Below are positions 33,892 through 47,200 of a stretch of 64,000 nt of DNA, in pieces (within the stretch, counting starts at the first letter, position 1; every line of letters starts with the position of its first letter). This DNA is from CAYNRE01 sp964399535 (GTDB lineage: Bacteria; Planctomycetota; Planctomycetia; Pirellulales; CAYNRE01). Location of the stretch: assembly GCA_964399535.1 (NCBI GenBank), contig CAYNRE010000017.1, positions 15,989-79,988 of the forward strand. Reading direction: 5' to 3'. A model generated the notes under the pieces. It worked only from the letters and a program-made list of their open reading frames with translations, did no database searches and was not told where the DNA came from. A program made the position numbers and the translations under genes.

Positions 33892-34507
33892 TCCCCACCT
33901 GCCTTCAGAAGGGCCACCACTGAGCCCCGGACCACCTGCGCGTGTTCAAGCGAGGGCCCTGCGGCCCAATCGAGAGCGAAGCCCCGGAGTGCTGCGAGCA
34001 GCCCTTCGGGGCTTTTTTGTTCGCCGCGGCCAGCCCCAACAACGCCGCCTTGCCACCCGGGGGAATCGCACCCGTCGGGCTTCAGCCAGTTTTTCTTGAC
34101 CCCCATTGGGTCCGTAAGTATCCTACAGCCTGGGGGTTAGTGCGAAGTCTGGCTGAGCGCCAAGGCGGTCGTCGGCCGGCCACCCCCGAAATCAGACGCT
34201 CTCGAATTCCTCGCCCCACGTCGCTAATGCGCTGACCGAAACCCTTCTGCCCTCGGCTGGACTGCCCGCGCGAAACCGCCGGCCAGCCGATCGGCAGCGC
34301 GACCCGTGGGCCTATACAGCATCGTTCTAGGCGGCACCTGCCGGTGCCCTGAGTGGTTTTTCGGAACGCTGCCGGTCCGGCGCTCGCTGACAACAGCGCG
34401 GCGCTTGGGATTAACCCCTCTTCGGGCGACCTCCACGTGCGGACCGCGGAAGCGGCTCGCCTATGGCCAGTGTCCAGGTGTTTCGATCAGCAACCCGGAA
34501 ATTCATC
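33892..34507. other. Intergenic region before the PEP-CTERM gene
   Basis: 616 bases. The first part ends with a strong terminator (separate entry at 33979-34018). The following 490 bases show no convincing gene; a leftward open frame at 34082-34393 has no start signal or recognisable sequence. The promoter of the PEP-CTERM gene should lie in the last 200 bases. Confidence 0.5.
33979..34018 (+). terminator. Rho-independent terminator
   Basis: AAGCCCCG (33979-33986) pairs with CGGGGCTT (34007-34014), followed by TTTT; an inner GCTGC/GCAGC stem stabilises the loop. About 88 bases after the small lipoprotein gene, it is the clearest intrinsic terminator in the window. Confidence 0.8.
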
Positions 34508-35206
34508 ATGACTCGGCAACCTGGTTGGTCCTCGATCCGTCGGCTTGCCCGCGCGCTGGGCGCGGTGATGCTCGTGCTGGCCCTCGCCGGGCCCACGGCC
34601 CGGGCCGCCACGGTCTTCAGCGAACAGGGCGATGCCGGCCAACTGGTGGGTACCGCTCAAACGACCGTGGGGCCGGGCAGCCTGAGCGGAATCCTGGGCT
34701 CGCTGTTGGGCGTCGACGACATCGATCTCTATCTGCTCCGCATTAACGATCCGGCGGCTTTCTCGGCCACTACGGTGGCTCCCGGAACCGAAGTGGTCGA
34801 TACCCAGTTGTTCTTGTTCACCTCTACGGGGTTGGGCTTGGCCGCCGCGGGCGATGCGGGACCCTTGGAAACCAACGCCACCTTTCCGGCTGGCAGCCTG
34901 GCCGCTCTGACACCGGGCGTTTACCTGTTGGGCGTGGCCCAGTTCGACGATGTGCCTCAAAGCGCCGCCGGCCTGATCTTTCCTGCCTTGGCCCCGTTCG
35001 ACCCCGCAGTGCACTTGCCCACGGGACCCGGCGGCACGATGCCGCTGATTGCTTGGTCGGTCGACCAGTTTTCGGAGCCGCTCACCGGTTACGAAATCGT
35101 GCTGACGGGAGCGCTGCCCGCGGTTCCCGAACCGGCGAGTTGGCTGCTGGCCCTGGGTCTGCCTGCGGCGATTGGATACGGCCGCTCGCTCCGCCGCCGA
35201 CGGTAG
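34508..35206 (+). CDS. PEP-CTERM sorting-domain protein
   Basis: 232 residues from the ATG at 34508 (an in-frame ATG at 34463 is possible). Signal peptide ARALGAVMLVLALAG with cleavage near ARAA. The C-terminus is a complete PEP-CTERM signal: VPEPASW, a hydrophobic LLALGLPAAIGYG segment and a basic RSLRRRR tail, which an exosortase processes for export through the exopolysaccharide-linked system. No exosortase gene is in the window. The body (FLFTSTGLGLAAAGDAG, YLLGVAQFD) resembles exported PEP-CTERM proteins with a beta-rich fold of unknown function. Its stop is 53 bases from that of the giant gene on the other strand. Confidence 0.88.
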   Translation: MTRQPGWSSIRRLARALGAVMLVLALAGPTARAATVFSEQGDAGQLVGTAQTTVGPGSLSGILGSLLGVDDIDLYLLRINDPAAFSATTVAPGTEVVDTQLFLFTSTGLGLAAAGDAGPLETNATFPAGSLAALTPGVYLLGVAQFDDVPQSAAGLIFPALAPFDPAVHLPTGPGGTMPLIAWSVDQFSEPLTGYEIVLTGALPAVPEPASWLLALGLPAAIGYGRSLRRRR

Positions 35207-35259
35207 GCTCGCCGGACCGCGCTCGCCAGACGATTGGTTTGGTTATACAGGGCGCCCGA

Positions 35260-38200
35260 TTATTCATAGCGCCAGTCGATGCGGCGGGCGAATAGCCGCT
35301 CGGCAAGGCCGGTCGCGCGATGCGGGCCCTGTACTCGGTCGGCTTCGTGCCAGTCTGAACGGCAGAAGGCGGCCCAGGCCGAAACCCAGCGCACCGGGTC
35401 TCGGTTGCTGACTTCCCCGAAAACGCGGTCGTGGGCTCGCACCCCCGCCGGCACCGCCTGAGCCGATGTTTCCACCGACCCCGGGGCCGATACTTCGACC
35501 GACAACTCGTTGGGTGCCTCGGCGAATTCCCGGGCCGAACCTTCGGCCAATGCCCCAACCGTGGTTTCGCTCGCCGCCGGCGATTGGGGGGCCTGTCCCA
35601 GCGACTGGTGGTGGACAAACCCGCTGGCGAAATGGGCATAGCCCAACCCCACGATCAGTTTCCAGTTCCCCAGCGAAGTGGTAATGGCCGAGGGGTCGGC
35701 CGTGGTCAGCAGCGAGTCGTTTTCCGAACGCGACAGGGCTCGCACTTCGTCGAAGCCCCGGGCTTCGACCAGGTCGTTGCCGGTAGCCCATTGCACGCGC
35801 TGGCGGTCGAGCAGTAGTTGCTCGGCGGTGGGCGAATCGTTGATCCACGCCTGGTCGTAACCTTGCGCGGCAACCACGTTCACACGGCTGAAGCCGCGCA
35901 CCGCCAGCGTGGCGCTCGGCCAGGTGAGGCGGGCCTCGCCGGGGTCGACGATGAACCGATCGTCGCCCGCCGAATCGTCGAGCCCCGCGGTATCTTCGCC
36001 CCCACCGCCATTGACCAGCACGCTGCCGAACCGCTCGACACGAACCTGGTACCCGGCACCTCCCAGTTGCGTTGCCAGTGGACCGGCATCGAGCTGGTCG
36101 TCGGCCGCCGAGCCCGTCAGTACGGCCTGGTCCGCACCCCAGTTGGAAACGGCCGTCACCCGGTCGAACCCATTGGCCTGGGTCAGACTCGACCCCGTGC
36201 CCAGTTGCGCCGTCGCGGGCCCCGCGACGAACTGGTCGTCGCCGGCCGAATCGCCAAGCACCGCCTGATCCAGCCCGTTGGTGGCCCAAGCGCGAATCAG
36301 CGCAAACTGCTCGACCCAGAGCGAGTAGCCCGCGCCCGAAAGGGTTGCGCTTCCCGGTCCCGCTTCCAGCAGGTCGTCGCCCGGGGAATCTTGCAGCCGA
36401 GCCACGTCGAACCCGCCGCCGCCGTAAACCTCGATCGCCGAGGTTTCGTTGACGTGGACTTCGTAGTTTTTCCCGGCGAGCTTGGCCGAGCGCGGGGCCA
36501 GGTCGACGGTATCGCCCGTGGGCAATCCGTACAACACCGCCACGTCGTCGCCGCCTCCCCCCTCGAAGGCAATCGTCTGCACCAATTGTGCATCGAAGTA
36601 ATAGTCTTCGCCGTTAAGCCGAACGTGGTGCGTTTCCCCCGCGTGGAACTCCAGCCGATCGGCGCCGGACGTCCCCTGGAAGATCACAGCACCGTCGCGC
36701 TGGCTGTAGGCGTCGGGCGCGGCGGGCAAGTCGATTCCCAGACGACCCTTGAGCACATAGTAATCGGCCTGGCTCACCACGCCGTCGCGGGCCAGGTCGA
36801 AGGCCGGATCGAACCCTGGATCTTCGTTCGACTGCCCATAGCGCTCGAAGAACAGGTTGCGATCGCCCAGGTTAATGGCGGAGTTGCCGTCGAAATCGGC
36901 CAGGAGCCGATGGAAGTTGAACCGCACATCGGCAGGGTTTCCGCCGTCGGAATCGACCAGCACCAGCGTTGGGTCGCCGGCAGCCGTAACCAGCGATCGG
37001 TCGACCACCAATCGGTAGCGCCCGTCTTCCAGCCGGGTGAGCCCGTCGCCACCCGGGCCGTCGACGGTCAGGTCGATCAACAGGGTCAGCGCAGCGTCGT
37101 CCCAGCGATAGGCCGTGGCCGGCAGCGAAATCACCGAGCCATCCGCGGCCACCAGCTTGAGGGCTTCGCCTATTCGCTGCTGCTCGATCAGTTCGCCCAG
37201 GTTGGTCGAGCGGTTCATGGTGAGGGCGAGCTGTGTCACGTTCGATCGCTGGGCCGCGCCGGCGTTGACCGTGAAGTCGACGATCTCCGGCGGCAGGTTC
37301 GCGGCCGTCACGATGCGAACGTCGTCGAGCACCACGCGGGCATCCGGGTCGTCGAACCCGAGCAGATCGAAGTACAGCGCCGCCAGGGTGCCCGGCGTCA
37401 GATTGCTCAGGTCGAGCCGAACCTTGGCAGGCACCGTTAATTGGCCCTGTGTTGCCGAGGTTTCCCATCCCGGAACCCGCACGGCCGGGTCGAAGTAAGC
37501 CCGCCCGCCGGCCTGGAAATTGAGCGCGGCATCGGTCTGGCTAAGCTCGCCAAGCGGACCCAAGAGCGGTAAACCCGTTTCGCCGTCGAGCAGGGCAACT
37601 TCAAAGGCGTCGGGCGGACCTTGCCCCCGGTTGAGTGCGAGCTCGTGCAGGGTGAACTCAAGCCACTGGGCCCCCTCGGGCACCGTAAACGTTTGCCAAA
37701 TGGCCGAGCGGAGCGGGTCGGATTCCGAGAGCACCAGCCGGCCCGCGTCGACGCCCACCAGGCCGGCGGTCGACCAGCCAAAGCCCTCGGCCAGGGGGTC
37801 GGCCTGATTGAAATCGCCATTTCGTAGCGGCACGGGGGGCAGAACGGGTTCTTGCTCATCGGCGGGCGGCTCGTGTCGCTCGGGTAAGCCAACCGGCCCA
37901 TTCGCGGGCGCGGGAGACTCGCTTTCCAGGCTATCGGGCTGCTGGGGCCCGGGTTCCTCTTCGCCAATGTCGCTGAAGACCCCCAGTTCGTCCTCTCGCA
38001 GAATCTGGCTGAGCAGCGGCGGCGGCGCGTCGGGCGTACCGAATAGGGTGAAGGGGCTACCCGGCAAGAGCACCGGGCCGAATCTTCCCTGAATGAAATC
38101 GTCTTCGAACACGAACAATTCCGCCTGTAGCCCGGCATAAAGCCCCAGGGCCACGTTCAGTCGCGCCCAGGAATTGTCGAAGGTAACTTGATTGTCGTCC

Positions 38201-41200
38201 GGATCGTCGTCGTCGGCGCGGCCGCCGTAATTGGCCGAGAGCAGCCCATCGACCAGCACTCCGCCGGTGACCACCATGTGGATCCCGCCGCCGAGCACCG
38301 CGACGTCGCCGCCAATTTCCGCCCCCACGGCCAGTTTGCCGCGAATTTCGGGGCGGATGGCCAGGTAGGTGCCGTCGCGGACGAACTCCACGTGGCCATT
38401 GACCACCGCAAGTTGAACCCCGAACTCGGCGGTCAGCCGGGTCAGGGCGATATCCAGTTCGCCTTCGATGGCCAGGTCGAGCGGGATCGCTTCGTCGATC
38501 AGCTCTCCAAGAATCGGAATCCGCTCGGGGTCCAGATCGATCTCTAGTTGCGCCTTGAGCGGCGTATTTTCCGGAGTGATAACCTCCAGCCCGTACACCT
38601 GCAGCTTGATGCCGTTAGGTAACAGGGTCTGCCGGTCGAGGGTGCCCGCGATGTCGAAATTCGGGATCTGCATGATGTCGTACTGGTATTCGAACAGGTC
38701 GATGCCGAATACCTGGAAGTGGGCCACCAGGCTTTGGGGGCGCACCGTAACGGTCTGGCTCAGATCGACCGGAACCCGCACTTCGACGCGCAACCCTAGT
38801 TCGATCGAGGTATCGAGATTTACGCCGAGGGCCTCGATCAACAGCGGCGTATCGAAGCCGTACTGCAAGCCGCGGGGGAACGTGCCGGAGATGACGTATT
38901 CGCCCGATCCGCCGTCAAAGGTGCTGGAGACGTGGCCGAGCCAGTCGGGCACCGCGATGGGTTTGTTCCAGCGTTCGCGATCGCTGAGGCGGATGTCTTT
39001 ACCCTTGGGGGCCAGGTAAACGTCGCTGGCCGCCATGACCAGGTCGGGGTCGAACAGGAAACCGAACTTGCCCTGCCCCGCATAATCGCCCGCCGATCGC
39101 GTCATGGCGCCGAGATTCTGCCGCGGCACGCCCCCGCCGAACACCAGGTCGAGCTTGTCGGCGTAATCGGCCGGCAGCCATAGATTGTTGACTCGCAGGG
39201 TGAACTCCGTCACGGGAATGTCGATTCCGGAGAGGAACGACAAGAGCTCGATCGCCCGGGCTCCGAGCCCCTCGTTTCCCTTGATCGTGGCGTAGAGCTC
39301 GATGTCGAGAAAATCGACCATGACCACCGTGCCGATGGCGCTACCGACCACCACGCCAAACTCGTCGTAGGCGGCCACGTTCAGCCGGTGCTCGCCCGCC
39401 TTGAGTTGTCCCACGTTGTAAGTGAACGATAGTTCTGCAGCGCCTTCGCTCACCGCGACGGTGGTGACCCCGATGGGCCGGGTTCCATCGGGTGCGTCGA
39501 GCCAGTACTTCACCTGGGTTACATTGTCCAGCCCCAGCCCCACCGTAAACTCGACGTCGAAATCGACCTCGGGCAGATAGCCGCCGAAAACCAGGTCGTT
39601 CGGCGACGAACTGCCGTCGAGATCGGCTTTGAGTGTCAGCGGCGCGTAGTGCGAGCGAATGTCGGAGTCGGCCTGGGGCAGGGTCGACTGTTCGTCCGCG
39701 CCAGGCGCGCCAGGAGCGTCGGCTCCCGGCTGCGGCGAATCGACCGACGCCTCGACGGTTGGACTATCGGCGGACTGCGGCGGGTTGGCGCCTGGCGGAG
39801 CCGGCGGAGCGGGCGGGGGCACGGGAGGGCCCGCCAGGGCGGCGTCGATGCGCGCCTTGGCATCGACGTTCAGCTCTTGAACCTGGACCATGGCGGTCCA
39901 GTAGTCGACCAGGTTCTCGACCGTTCCAGCGGCCAAGAGGGCCACGTCCGAGGGGCCATCGAGCGCCAGCAGCAGAATCTGCGAATGCTCCAGCAGCAGA
40001 TTCTTATACTCGCCTGGCGTCATCAGATTCTTGGTCTTGGGAAAGACCCGCTCGAGCAAGTCTTTCTTGGCCGGGTCGGCCGCGACCTCTTGGAAAACAT
40101 TGACGCCGGCTTCCGCGCTGCTGAGCAAGTAGTGATCGGGCAAACCCAAATTGTGAGCCCATTCGTGAGCCACGGTCAGGGCCAGGGTCTCCCCCAGCAA
40201 GCGAATGTATTCCTGCCGGCGGCGCAGCTCCTCGGGGTCGGGCATCGGCTCTTCCTCGGTTTCATCCGAGGGGGGCTGGGGAGGGGCAGGGCCCGAGTCT
40301 GACTCAAGCGCGGGAACCGGTGGCGAGGCCGAGGTAACCGAGCTGGATTCGAGCTGAAACCGACTGCTCGCATCGATCACATTGGCCGGAACGTAAACAT
40401 ACGGAGCATTTACTGCTCCGGTCGTACTGTTGATGGCCCCTCGGCGCTGGCGATTGGTCAATTCATCGAGAACGAACAATTGCGAAGAGGGGGTCAACTC
40501 ACTGAGCGCGGCTCGGCCCGCGGCCGACGTCAACCGTTGCTCGAACTCGCCCATTGCGAAATCCAGGTGAGCGTATCCCAAGCCGAAAGTCGGGTTATCC
40601 GCTTGTTCGTCCGTGGGCAGCTCGGCGGCGTTGGTCCAGAACCTCAGGCTGTTCGAATACAGACCGGGAAAGCCTCCCTGCTCCGATATATCGAGCTGCA
40701 TCAGGGCTTTGCCCGAACTGTTGTCGAGGTAGCCCGCGTAGACCTCGCGCACCGTGGCGATCACCTGGGTGACTACGGCATTGCTGAAATCGTCGTTGGC
40801 GGTTAAGCCCTCGGCGGTCAGGTCGAGAAAGGTTTGCGCCGCGCGCCGCTCGGGGTTGTTGGCCGGCAGGCCGAGCAAGTACGTTCGAGTTTTCACCAAC
40901 TCGCGGCGCAACTCATCGGTGTTGAGGTACAGTGTTTGGACCGGCCGAACCGTTGCCGACAGGGTGAACGTGCTTCCGGTGTCGACGGAACGCTGCGGGC
41001 CCGTGGTGGATCGCAGCTTGATGTGCACCGTCGCCGTAACGGTTTGTTCGATGGCCGCGCCAATGGCGGTGAAGCTGAGTTTCTTGAGGCCGGCTACGGC
41101 CGTGTCTTCCAGCTTGAACGATCCCGCGGACGTAATCGCCGTATTGCCGAAAGAGAACGCGAGGTCTATATCGGCGGGAACCTCGAGGTACAGGGATCGC

Positions 41201-44200
41201 GACTCGCCGGGCAGGATCGTCCGGAATTTCAGCGTGCTATCGCCGCGGCTGTCGTCGGCCAGATCGGCCAGCCCGTAGATGGTGTGGTCGTGGGTGTTCG
41301 TTCCCAACCCGATCGCGTCGCGCAGCGTGTACTGCAAGATGGCCCGCTGAACTTCGCCAGCCAGCACCGCCAACGGGTCGCCCAGCGCCGCGTTCGTGCG
41401 CAAGGCCGCTTCGCGGGCCGCGATCTCGCGATGGTAGGCCGTGGTCGTGGCCCCGGAAAAAATGCTGAACTTTAATTCGTCGCCGGCATTGAGCACCTCC
41501 GGCGGCGCGTCGGCCGGCACCAAGACATCGTGATAGGCGTTGTCGTTCAGCCGCTCGCTGGAAGAGTAGTTCTCGCCCCCAAGGTCGATCCGGATGTCGT
41601 CGATAAACGAGTTCGCGGTAACGCTGACCGCGATCAATTCCAGCGTCTGCGTCGTCTTGGGATCAGACCCATTGGTGAAGGTGATCACGGTTGAAGGTTG
41701 AGTCGACGAGGGCGCCCTCGGCACCGAGTCGGTAGGCTGCGCAGCGGCGTCGCCGCCCGCGAAAGCAACGGCCTCGCTGCTCTCCGGCGCGCCCGGTCCC
41801 GGGCCGATCGGGCCCACCGGATCGTAGTCGCCGTCGGCAAACGGATCGCGGTACACCTCCTCTTCCAAGTAGGGAATCGGCGAGGGAGAACCGGGCTCCA
41901 CGTGGTCGACCAAGAGCGGGCCCGCTTCCACGTCGTCGCCGATAGGAGTGTCGACGGTACTCGGCACGGTGATCACCACCGAATGATCGGAGGTGGTGCC
42001 CGAGTCGTCCGTAATGGTGACCAGCGACCCGAACTCCACGTCGTCGATCAGCACCCGACCGCCGCCTGCCCACTCGATTCGCAGCGTGACGACTGCCCCC
42101 CCGTCGGGAATGGCCGTGTCGAGCCCGATGTCTTGCCGGTAGAAGTAGCCGACTTCGCGCGCGTCGAAGTCGTGGTAGCTGATCGTTTGCTCGAGATAGG
42201 AATCACCGGTTACGGCGTCGACCAGGGTTATTTTCAGCTTCGAATCGCCGCTGTAACCGGGGTCGTCGAGGCGCACCCGGTAGGCGATGGCCGGCACCGA
42301 GTCGGGAATGAAGAAGCGATTGTGCTCGATGGCCTTGTTCTGCTTGGTTAAGGCCAGCGAATCGTTTCCGGTGAGCGGATCGTGTACCAGAAACTGGGCG
42401 GCGTTGGCTCCCGACTTCTCCGCGTCGCCATTGTGGAACGACCAGCCCGGCAACGCGTAATCGGCCGGAAATCGCTGCGCGCGACGGGTCAGGAACAGGG
42501 TGCCCGATTCGAAATCGCCGTTGAAGATTTCGGGAATCGGAATCGGGCTTTTGGGCGCGGCGGGATGGTCGTACTGGGTGTTGTCATACATCACGTCGAC
42601 GCTGCCCGAGCCCGACCCACGCAGATCGCTGCCACCCCCCAATTCGCTGAAGAACCAGCCGGCGCCGATGCCTTCGCTCGGCGCGCCGGCTGCCTGGTTG
42701 GGGAACTGGCCGAAGGGCAACGCAGGGGCGCTTTCCTGGGCCACGTACCAAGGCGCATTGCCGTAAGCCACGGGGGGGAACTCGTCGCGGCGATAGTCGG
42801 CATCGAGCCGGCCGCGGTGAATGCGCTCGCCGGCGAATTCGCGCTCGCCCAGGTTGACCGTACCCGCGTACCACCGCAACACACGCTGGTGCGGTCCACC
42901 CACGCCGGTTAGGCTTTCCGAGCCGTCGGGCAGGTCGTCTTGGGTGAAGCCCGCTCGTCCGTCGAGTTCCAGGTCGATCTGCGCGGCCGACAGCGAGCTG
43001 CCCCGGGGCGTAAGCGTATGCGAACCGCTGGCCGCTTGCTGGTAATAATTGTCCGAGAACGCGATGTTCTCCCAGACTTGTACGATCGGGTCGCGGAAGT
43101 CGTCGTAGTACAGCGTCGTGGCCGAGAAGTTCTGGAGCGCGGCGGGAAGCTTCGAGCTGGCCTCGGTCGCGCGCAGCTTCTCTTTGGCCAGCGCGGCAGC
43201 CATTTGGCGGAACCGGGCGGTGACGCTGTCGTCGGCGTCCGCGGAATTGCTCGCGCTGCCCTCGCTATCCGATCCGTCCGAGTCCCCGCTCCCGGCCGCG
43301 CTGGTCTCCGAGCCGGCACCCGGCAACGCCGCGAACACGCGCGTCAGCAAAACCTGCATGGGCGACTGTGGAACATCGCGCACATCGAGACTGGTCATCT
43401 GAATATCAGTAATATCCGAGAAGAACAGGCCGATGCGCTGAATGATTTCGCTGTTGACCGAGGCCCCCCGGCTGTGGCCGATGAAGTGCAGCGGCGACTC
43501 GAACAGTTTTCCATCGAGCTCTTGATCGAGCGAAACGAGCGAGGCAAACAGCGTGTCGGCCGCGGCCTCGGCGAACCCCGAATCGTCGATGGCCAGCTCG
43601 CGGGCCCAGTTGGGCACCAGCACCAAGGCCCGCCCCGGATCGGGTTCGCGACCGTCGAGCGAAACCCAGTTGCCGTTCTGTGGGTTGTAGAGCATGACCA
43701 CCCCGTCGCCGCCGGCGTGGGCAATGCTCTGGGCCAGGTCGAGAATCGACTCGGGAACCGGTTGCCGGGGCTGGGCGCCCGACCAGAGATACGGGTCGAA
43801 CGGATCGCCATGTGTGACGACCGTGACCGAGGCAAACTTGGTGGCCGAACTGGTAGCCTGGGCCGCCGTTTCGAAAATACCCCACTTGCGGTTCGAGCGG
43901 CCCTGCGGCGTGGTGGCCACGACCCCCCAGTAATACGTCTGACCGGCCGTTAGGCGGCGGGCATCGGGCAACTCAAAGCTGAACTGGCCGTTGCCGTCCT
44001 CGTCGTCGACCAATAGGCCGCTTACGATCCGGTTGGGGTGGCCATCGGCCCCGGTAAAGTCGCTGGGAAACAGCCCTTCGCCCGGTCCGAGTACACTCAC
44101 GTAAATTCGCGACTGAACACCGATCAGCTCGCCCACCTGCCACTGAAACTCGGGCGTCAGATCGTCGATCGTGGCGTTGAGCGGGGTGGTAAGTTCGAGG

Positions 44201-47200
44201 AAATCGGTCTGGGCCGATATGCCGCGCACCAGGTCGCCCGCGCCGACCTGGCCGATCTTTACCGCGGGGCGCAGCTCGTCGATTCCCTGGTAGGCAAGCA
44301 GCGAGCTGCTCAACTGCGTCACGGCGCCAAGCATCGCGTCGACGTCGTACACCTCGACCGAGTCGATCCCCTGAAACGTGGCGTAGAGATATTTTCCATC
44401 GTCGGAAATGGCCAGGTTATCGGGAAAACTGCCTTCGATGGGCTTGGTGGCGGCCACCAGCCGCGGGGCGCCATGAAGAGCCAGCGGATCGGCGATGATG
44501 CCAATGTTGCCGCCGGCCGCCTTCTCGGCGTAGTAGGGCATAAACTGGTTGTAGCCCGTGATGAAGGCGAAGTCTTTTTCTCGCGCGGTCGGCAAGAGCG
44601 CGATGCTGTTGGCGTTCTCCAGGTCGAACGAGTCGAACGGATCCCCCAACTGCAGTCGCGTCGAGGCGATCGACCATCCGCCCTGGCCATCGTTAATCAG
44701 CACGTTGTAGCCGCGCGAATCGTCGAGCAGGTCGACAAACACCATTCGCAGCGGATCGCTGGTGGCCATAATCGCCGTGGGCTCGGCCCCCGTGTACAGC
44801 GTGGTGTCGTAGGTCCAGCGGTCGGGGACGACGTCGCCGGCAAGGTCGATGTGGCTTCGTTCGACGTCGACCAGGTGAATGCGCCCGACGCCGATCGCTT
44901 TTTCGTTGTCGTCGGCCAGACCATTGAAAATCGTGCGGCCCGGCGCGGTAACGAACAGGCGCTTCCCGTCCGTGGACAGGGCCATGCCCCGTAGCCCTAG
45001 CTCGGAATCGGGCAGGGAAATCGTTTTGCGCAGCTCGTGGAAATGCTCGGAGCGAGGGTCGATGTCGATCACATACACGGCACCCGTCCGGCTGTCGGCC
45101 ACGTAAGCGAATCGATCTTCCGAATCGATCAAGATCGCCGCTGGCGACGAGCCCGCAATTTCGATCACGTCGACGCCGAAATCGCTGCTGTCGGAATCCA
45201 CTTGCTGGAGCGAAATGGCGTCGAACACCGCGACCGCCGAGCCCCCTTCGAGCGTTACATAGACGCGAGTGCCGTCGTTCGTCGCGGCCGTGGCCCGCGG
45301 CCGAGGGTCGACCACGCCCGCAATCGGCAGCCGGGCCACTAGCTCGTTGGGTTCCAGCAGATTGGGCATCGGGCCCGGGCTGGGGTGTTCGCCGAGCACC
45401 GCCAGCTTGTGTTCCTTGGTAACCGCCGCGAACAGGTATTGGCCAGCCGAGGGAATCTGCAGCGGATCGCTCGGCACCTGAATCTTGCGGAACCGGTCGT
45501 CGGCGTCGGCGGCCTTGGCAGGATCGAGCTCGTGCTGCGGTCGGCGCACTAGGACCGTGGCCAGCCCGATGGGCACCTGTGGCGGGATCGGCACAAACAG
45601 GGTTTGGCCATTGCCGCTCATTTCCAGTCGGAGCGCAGGCCCCGCGTAGTCGGGCCCCCCCACAACCACGTCTTTCGCGCCCAACACGTCCGAGTTGCCG
45701 TCGCGGTCGTTGTCGATGCCCGTGTCGTCGCGGCCGCCCAGGACGAACACCACCTCGATATCGCTCGCGGTGAAGGCTTCGCCATCGAAGCCCTCGGGCT
45801 CGTCGATCAGGAAGCGGTCGCCCGTCAGCACCAATTCAGGTCGGAAGCCGTCCTCCTGCGGAGTGCGATCGACTTGCAGCGAGTCGATTCGGGGCGGGTC
45901 CTGGTCCTGATCGCTCGTGGCGGCTGCCGCCGAATTGTCGACGGTGTACTCGAACTGGGCATCGCCCGATTCGTCGACGGCCACCTCGAATCCACCGAAG
46001 CTGGCCAGCACCTGGCGCACGACTGTGTAGGTTTGGATGACGATCAACGGCGCCAGCGGCACGTGCATGATTATTTCGGGAACCAGCGACAGCACCGCGT
46101 TGGGCTTCGAGACCCCCAAGGCCGGCACACCCTGGCCGGGCTGTACCACGGCGGTTACCGAGTCCTCGCGGGTCGAGCCGAACGGCAGCAGCGAATCGAA
46201 GCTGCCCTGGATTCGGGCGATCGCGTCTTTGGCCGTGGCCACGGCAAATTTGCCGCCGCTTACCAGCCCCAAGGCGGGTTCCGAGGTGGTGCGGGCCATG
46301 TGGTCGGGCCCGACCACACCGAACTCGTCTTCGTACCAAATGGGTTGGGTGGCACCAAACTCGTCGGTGTATTGGCCCGCGCGGAAGAAAAACACCTGGG
46401 TGCCGACCGGTATCTCGGGCGAGACCGGAATGGCCAGCTGAGCCGGCTGTGCCAGAGAATCGTCGCCCAGGTCCAGTTCAAAGGCCCCCACGATCTGGAA
46501 CGCCGGGGCCAACACGAATGGTAATTGCTGCGGCTCGAGCGGGGCCAGGCTCACTTGCGTGGTGGTGCCGAGCGCTCCCGGTGGAACCGTGAGCACGGCG
46601 CCCCGCGCGTCTTGCACGGCGCCCCCTTCGACGCCAAGCACCGCGGTCTCTGGGGCCGGAGCCGCGACCCGCACCGGGATCAGAATCTCTTGCGGACCGA
46701 CGATGGCCGTGATGACGGTTTCGCCCAGCCCTACCGCCGTGATCTGCCCGTCGGCGGAAACCTGGGCGACGGCCGGGTTGCCGGCGACGTACCGCGCGCC
46801 GGCGGCGCCCGTGGTAACGTCGATCACGCCGCCAATGGTCAATTTGAGGGAGCGAACCCCGCCAGGCACGAGCGTCACGGCGTCGGGATAAGTGTCCATT
46901 CCCGCCAGATCGTAAAGCTGAGCTTCCAGGTCACCCAGCTCTCCCACCCGCACCGCCGTGGCTGCCTGAATGCCCTGGGCCGAAACCAAGAGCACCGAAA
47001 CTCCGTCGGCCAGGCCGGCGAGTTGGCCGCCCGGCGAGACCGAGGCGACCTGCGGGGCCGTGGTTGCCAGGGCCAAGTACGAGGCTGGCAACAGCACATT
47101 GGCCTCGTCGGCAAAGTCGCCCCGCACCTCGATCGAGCGCACCTGCCCAACATCGAGCGCGGGGCGCCGCGGGGTGAGGCGCAGCGACAGCAGCGGCGCC

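Noticed and set aside
34082..34393. Leftward 103-codon frame before the PEP-CTERM gene
   Set aside because: No ribosome binding site, no recognisable sequence and Arg/Gly-rich composition typical of random GC-rich frames.
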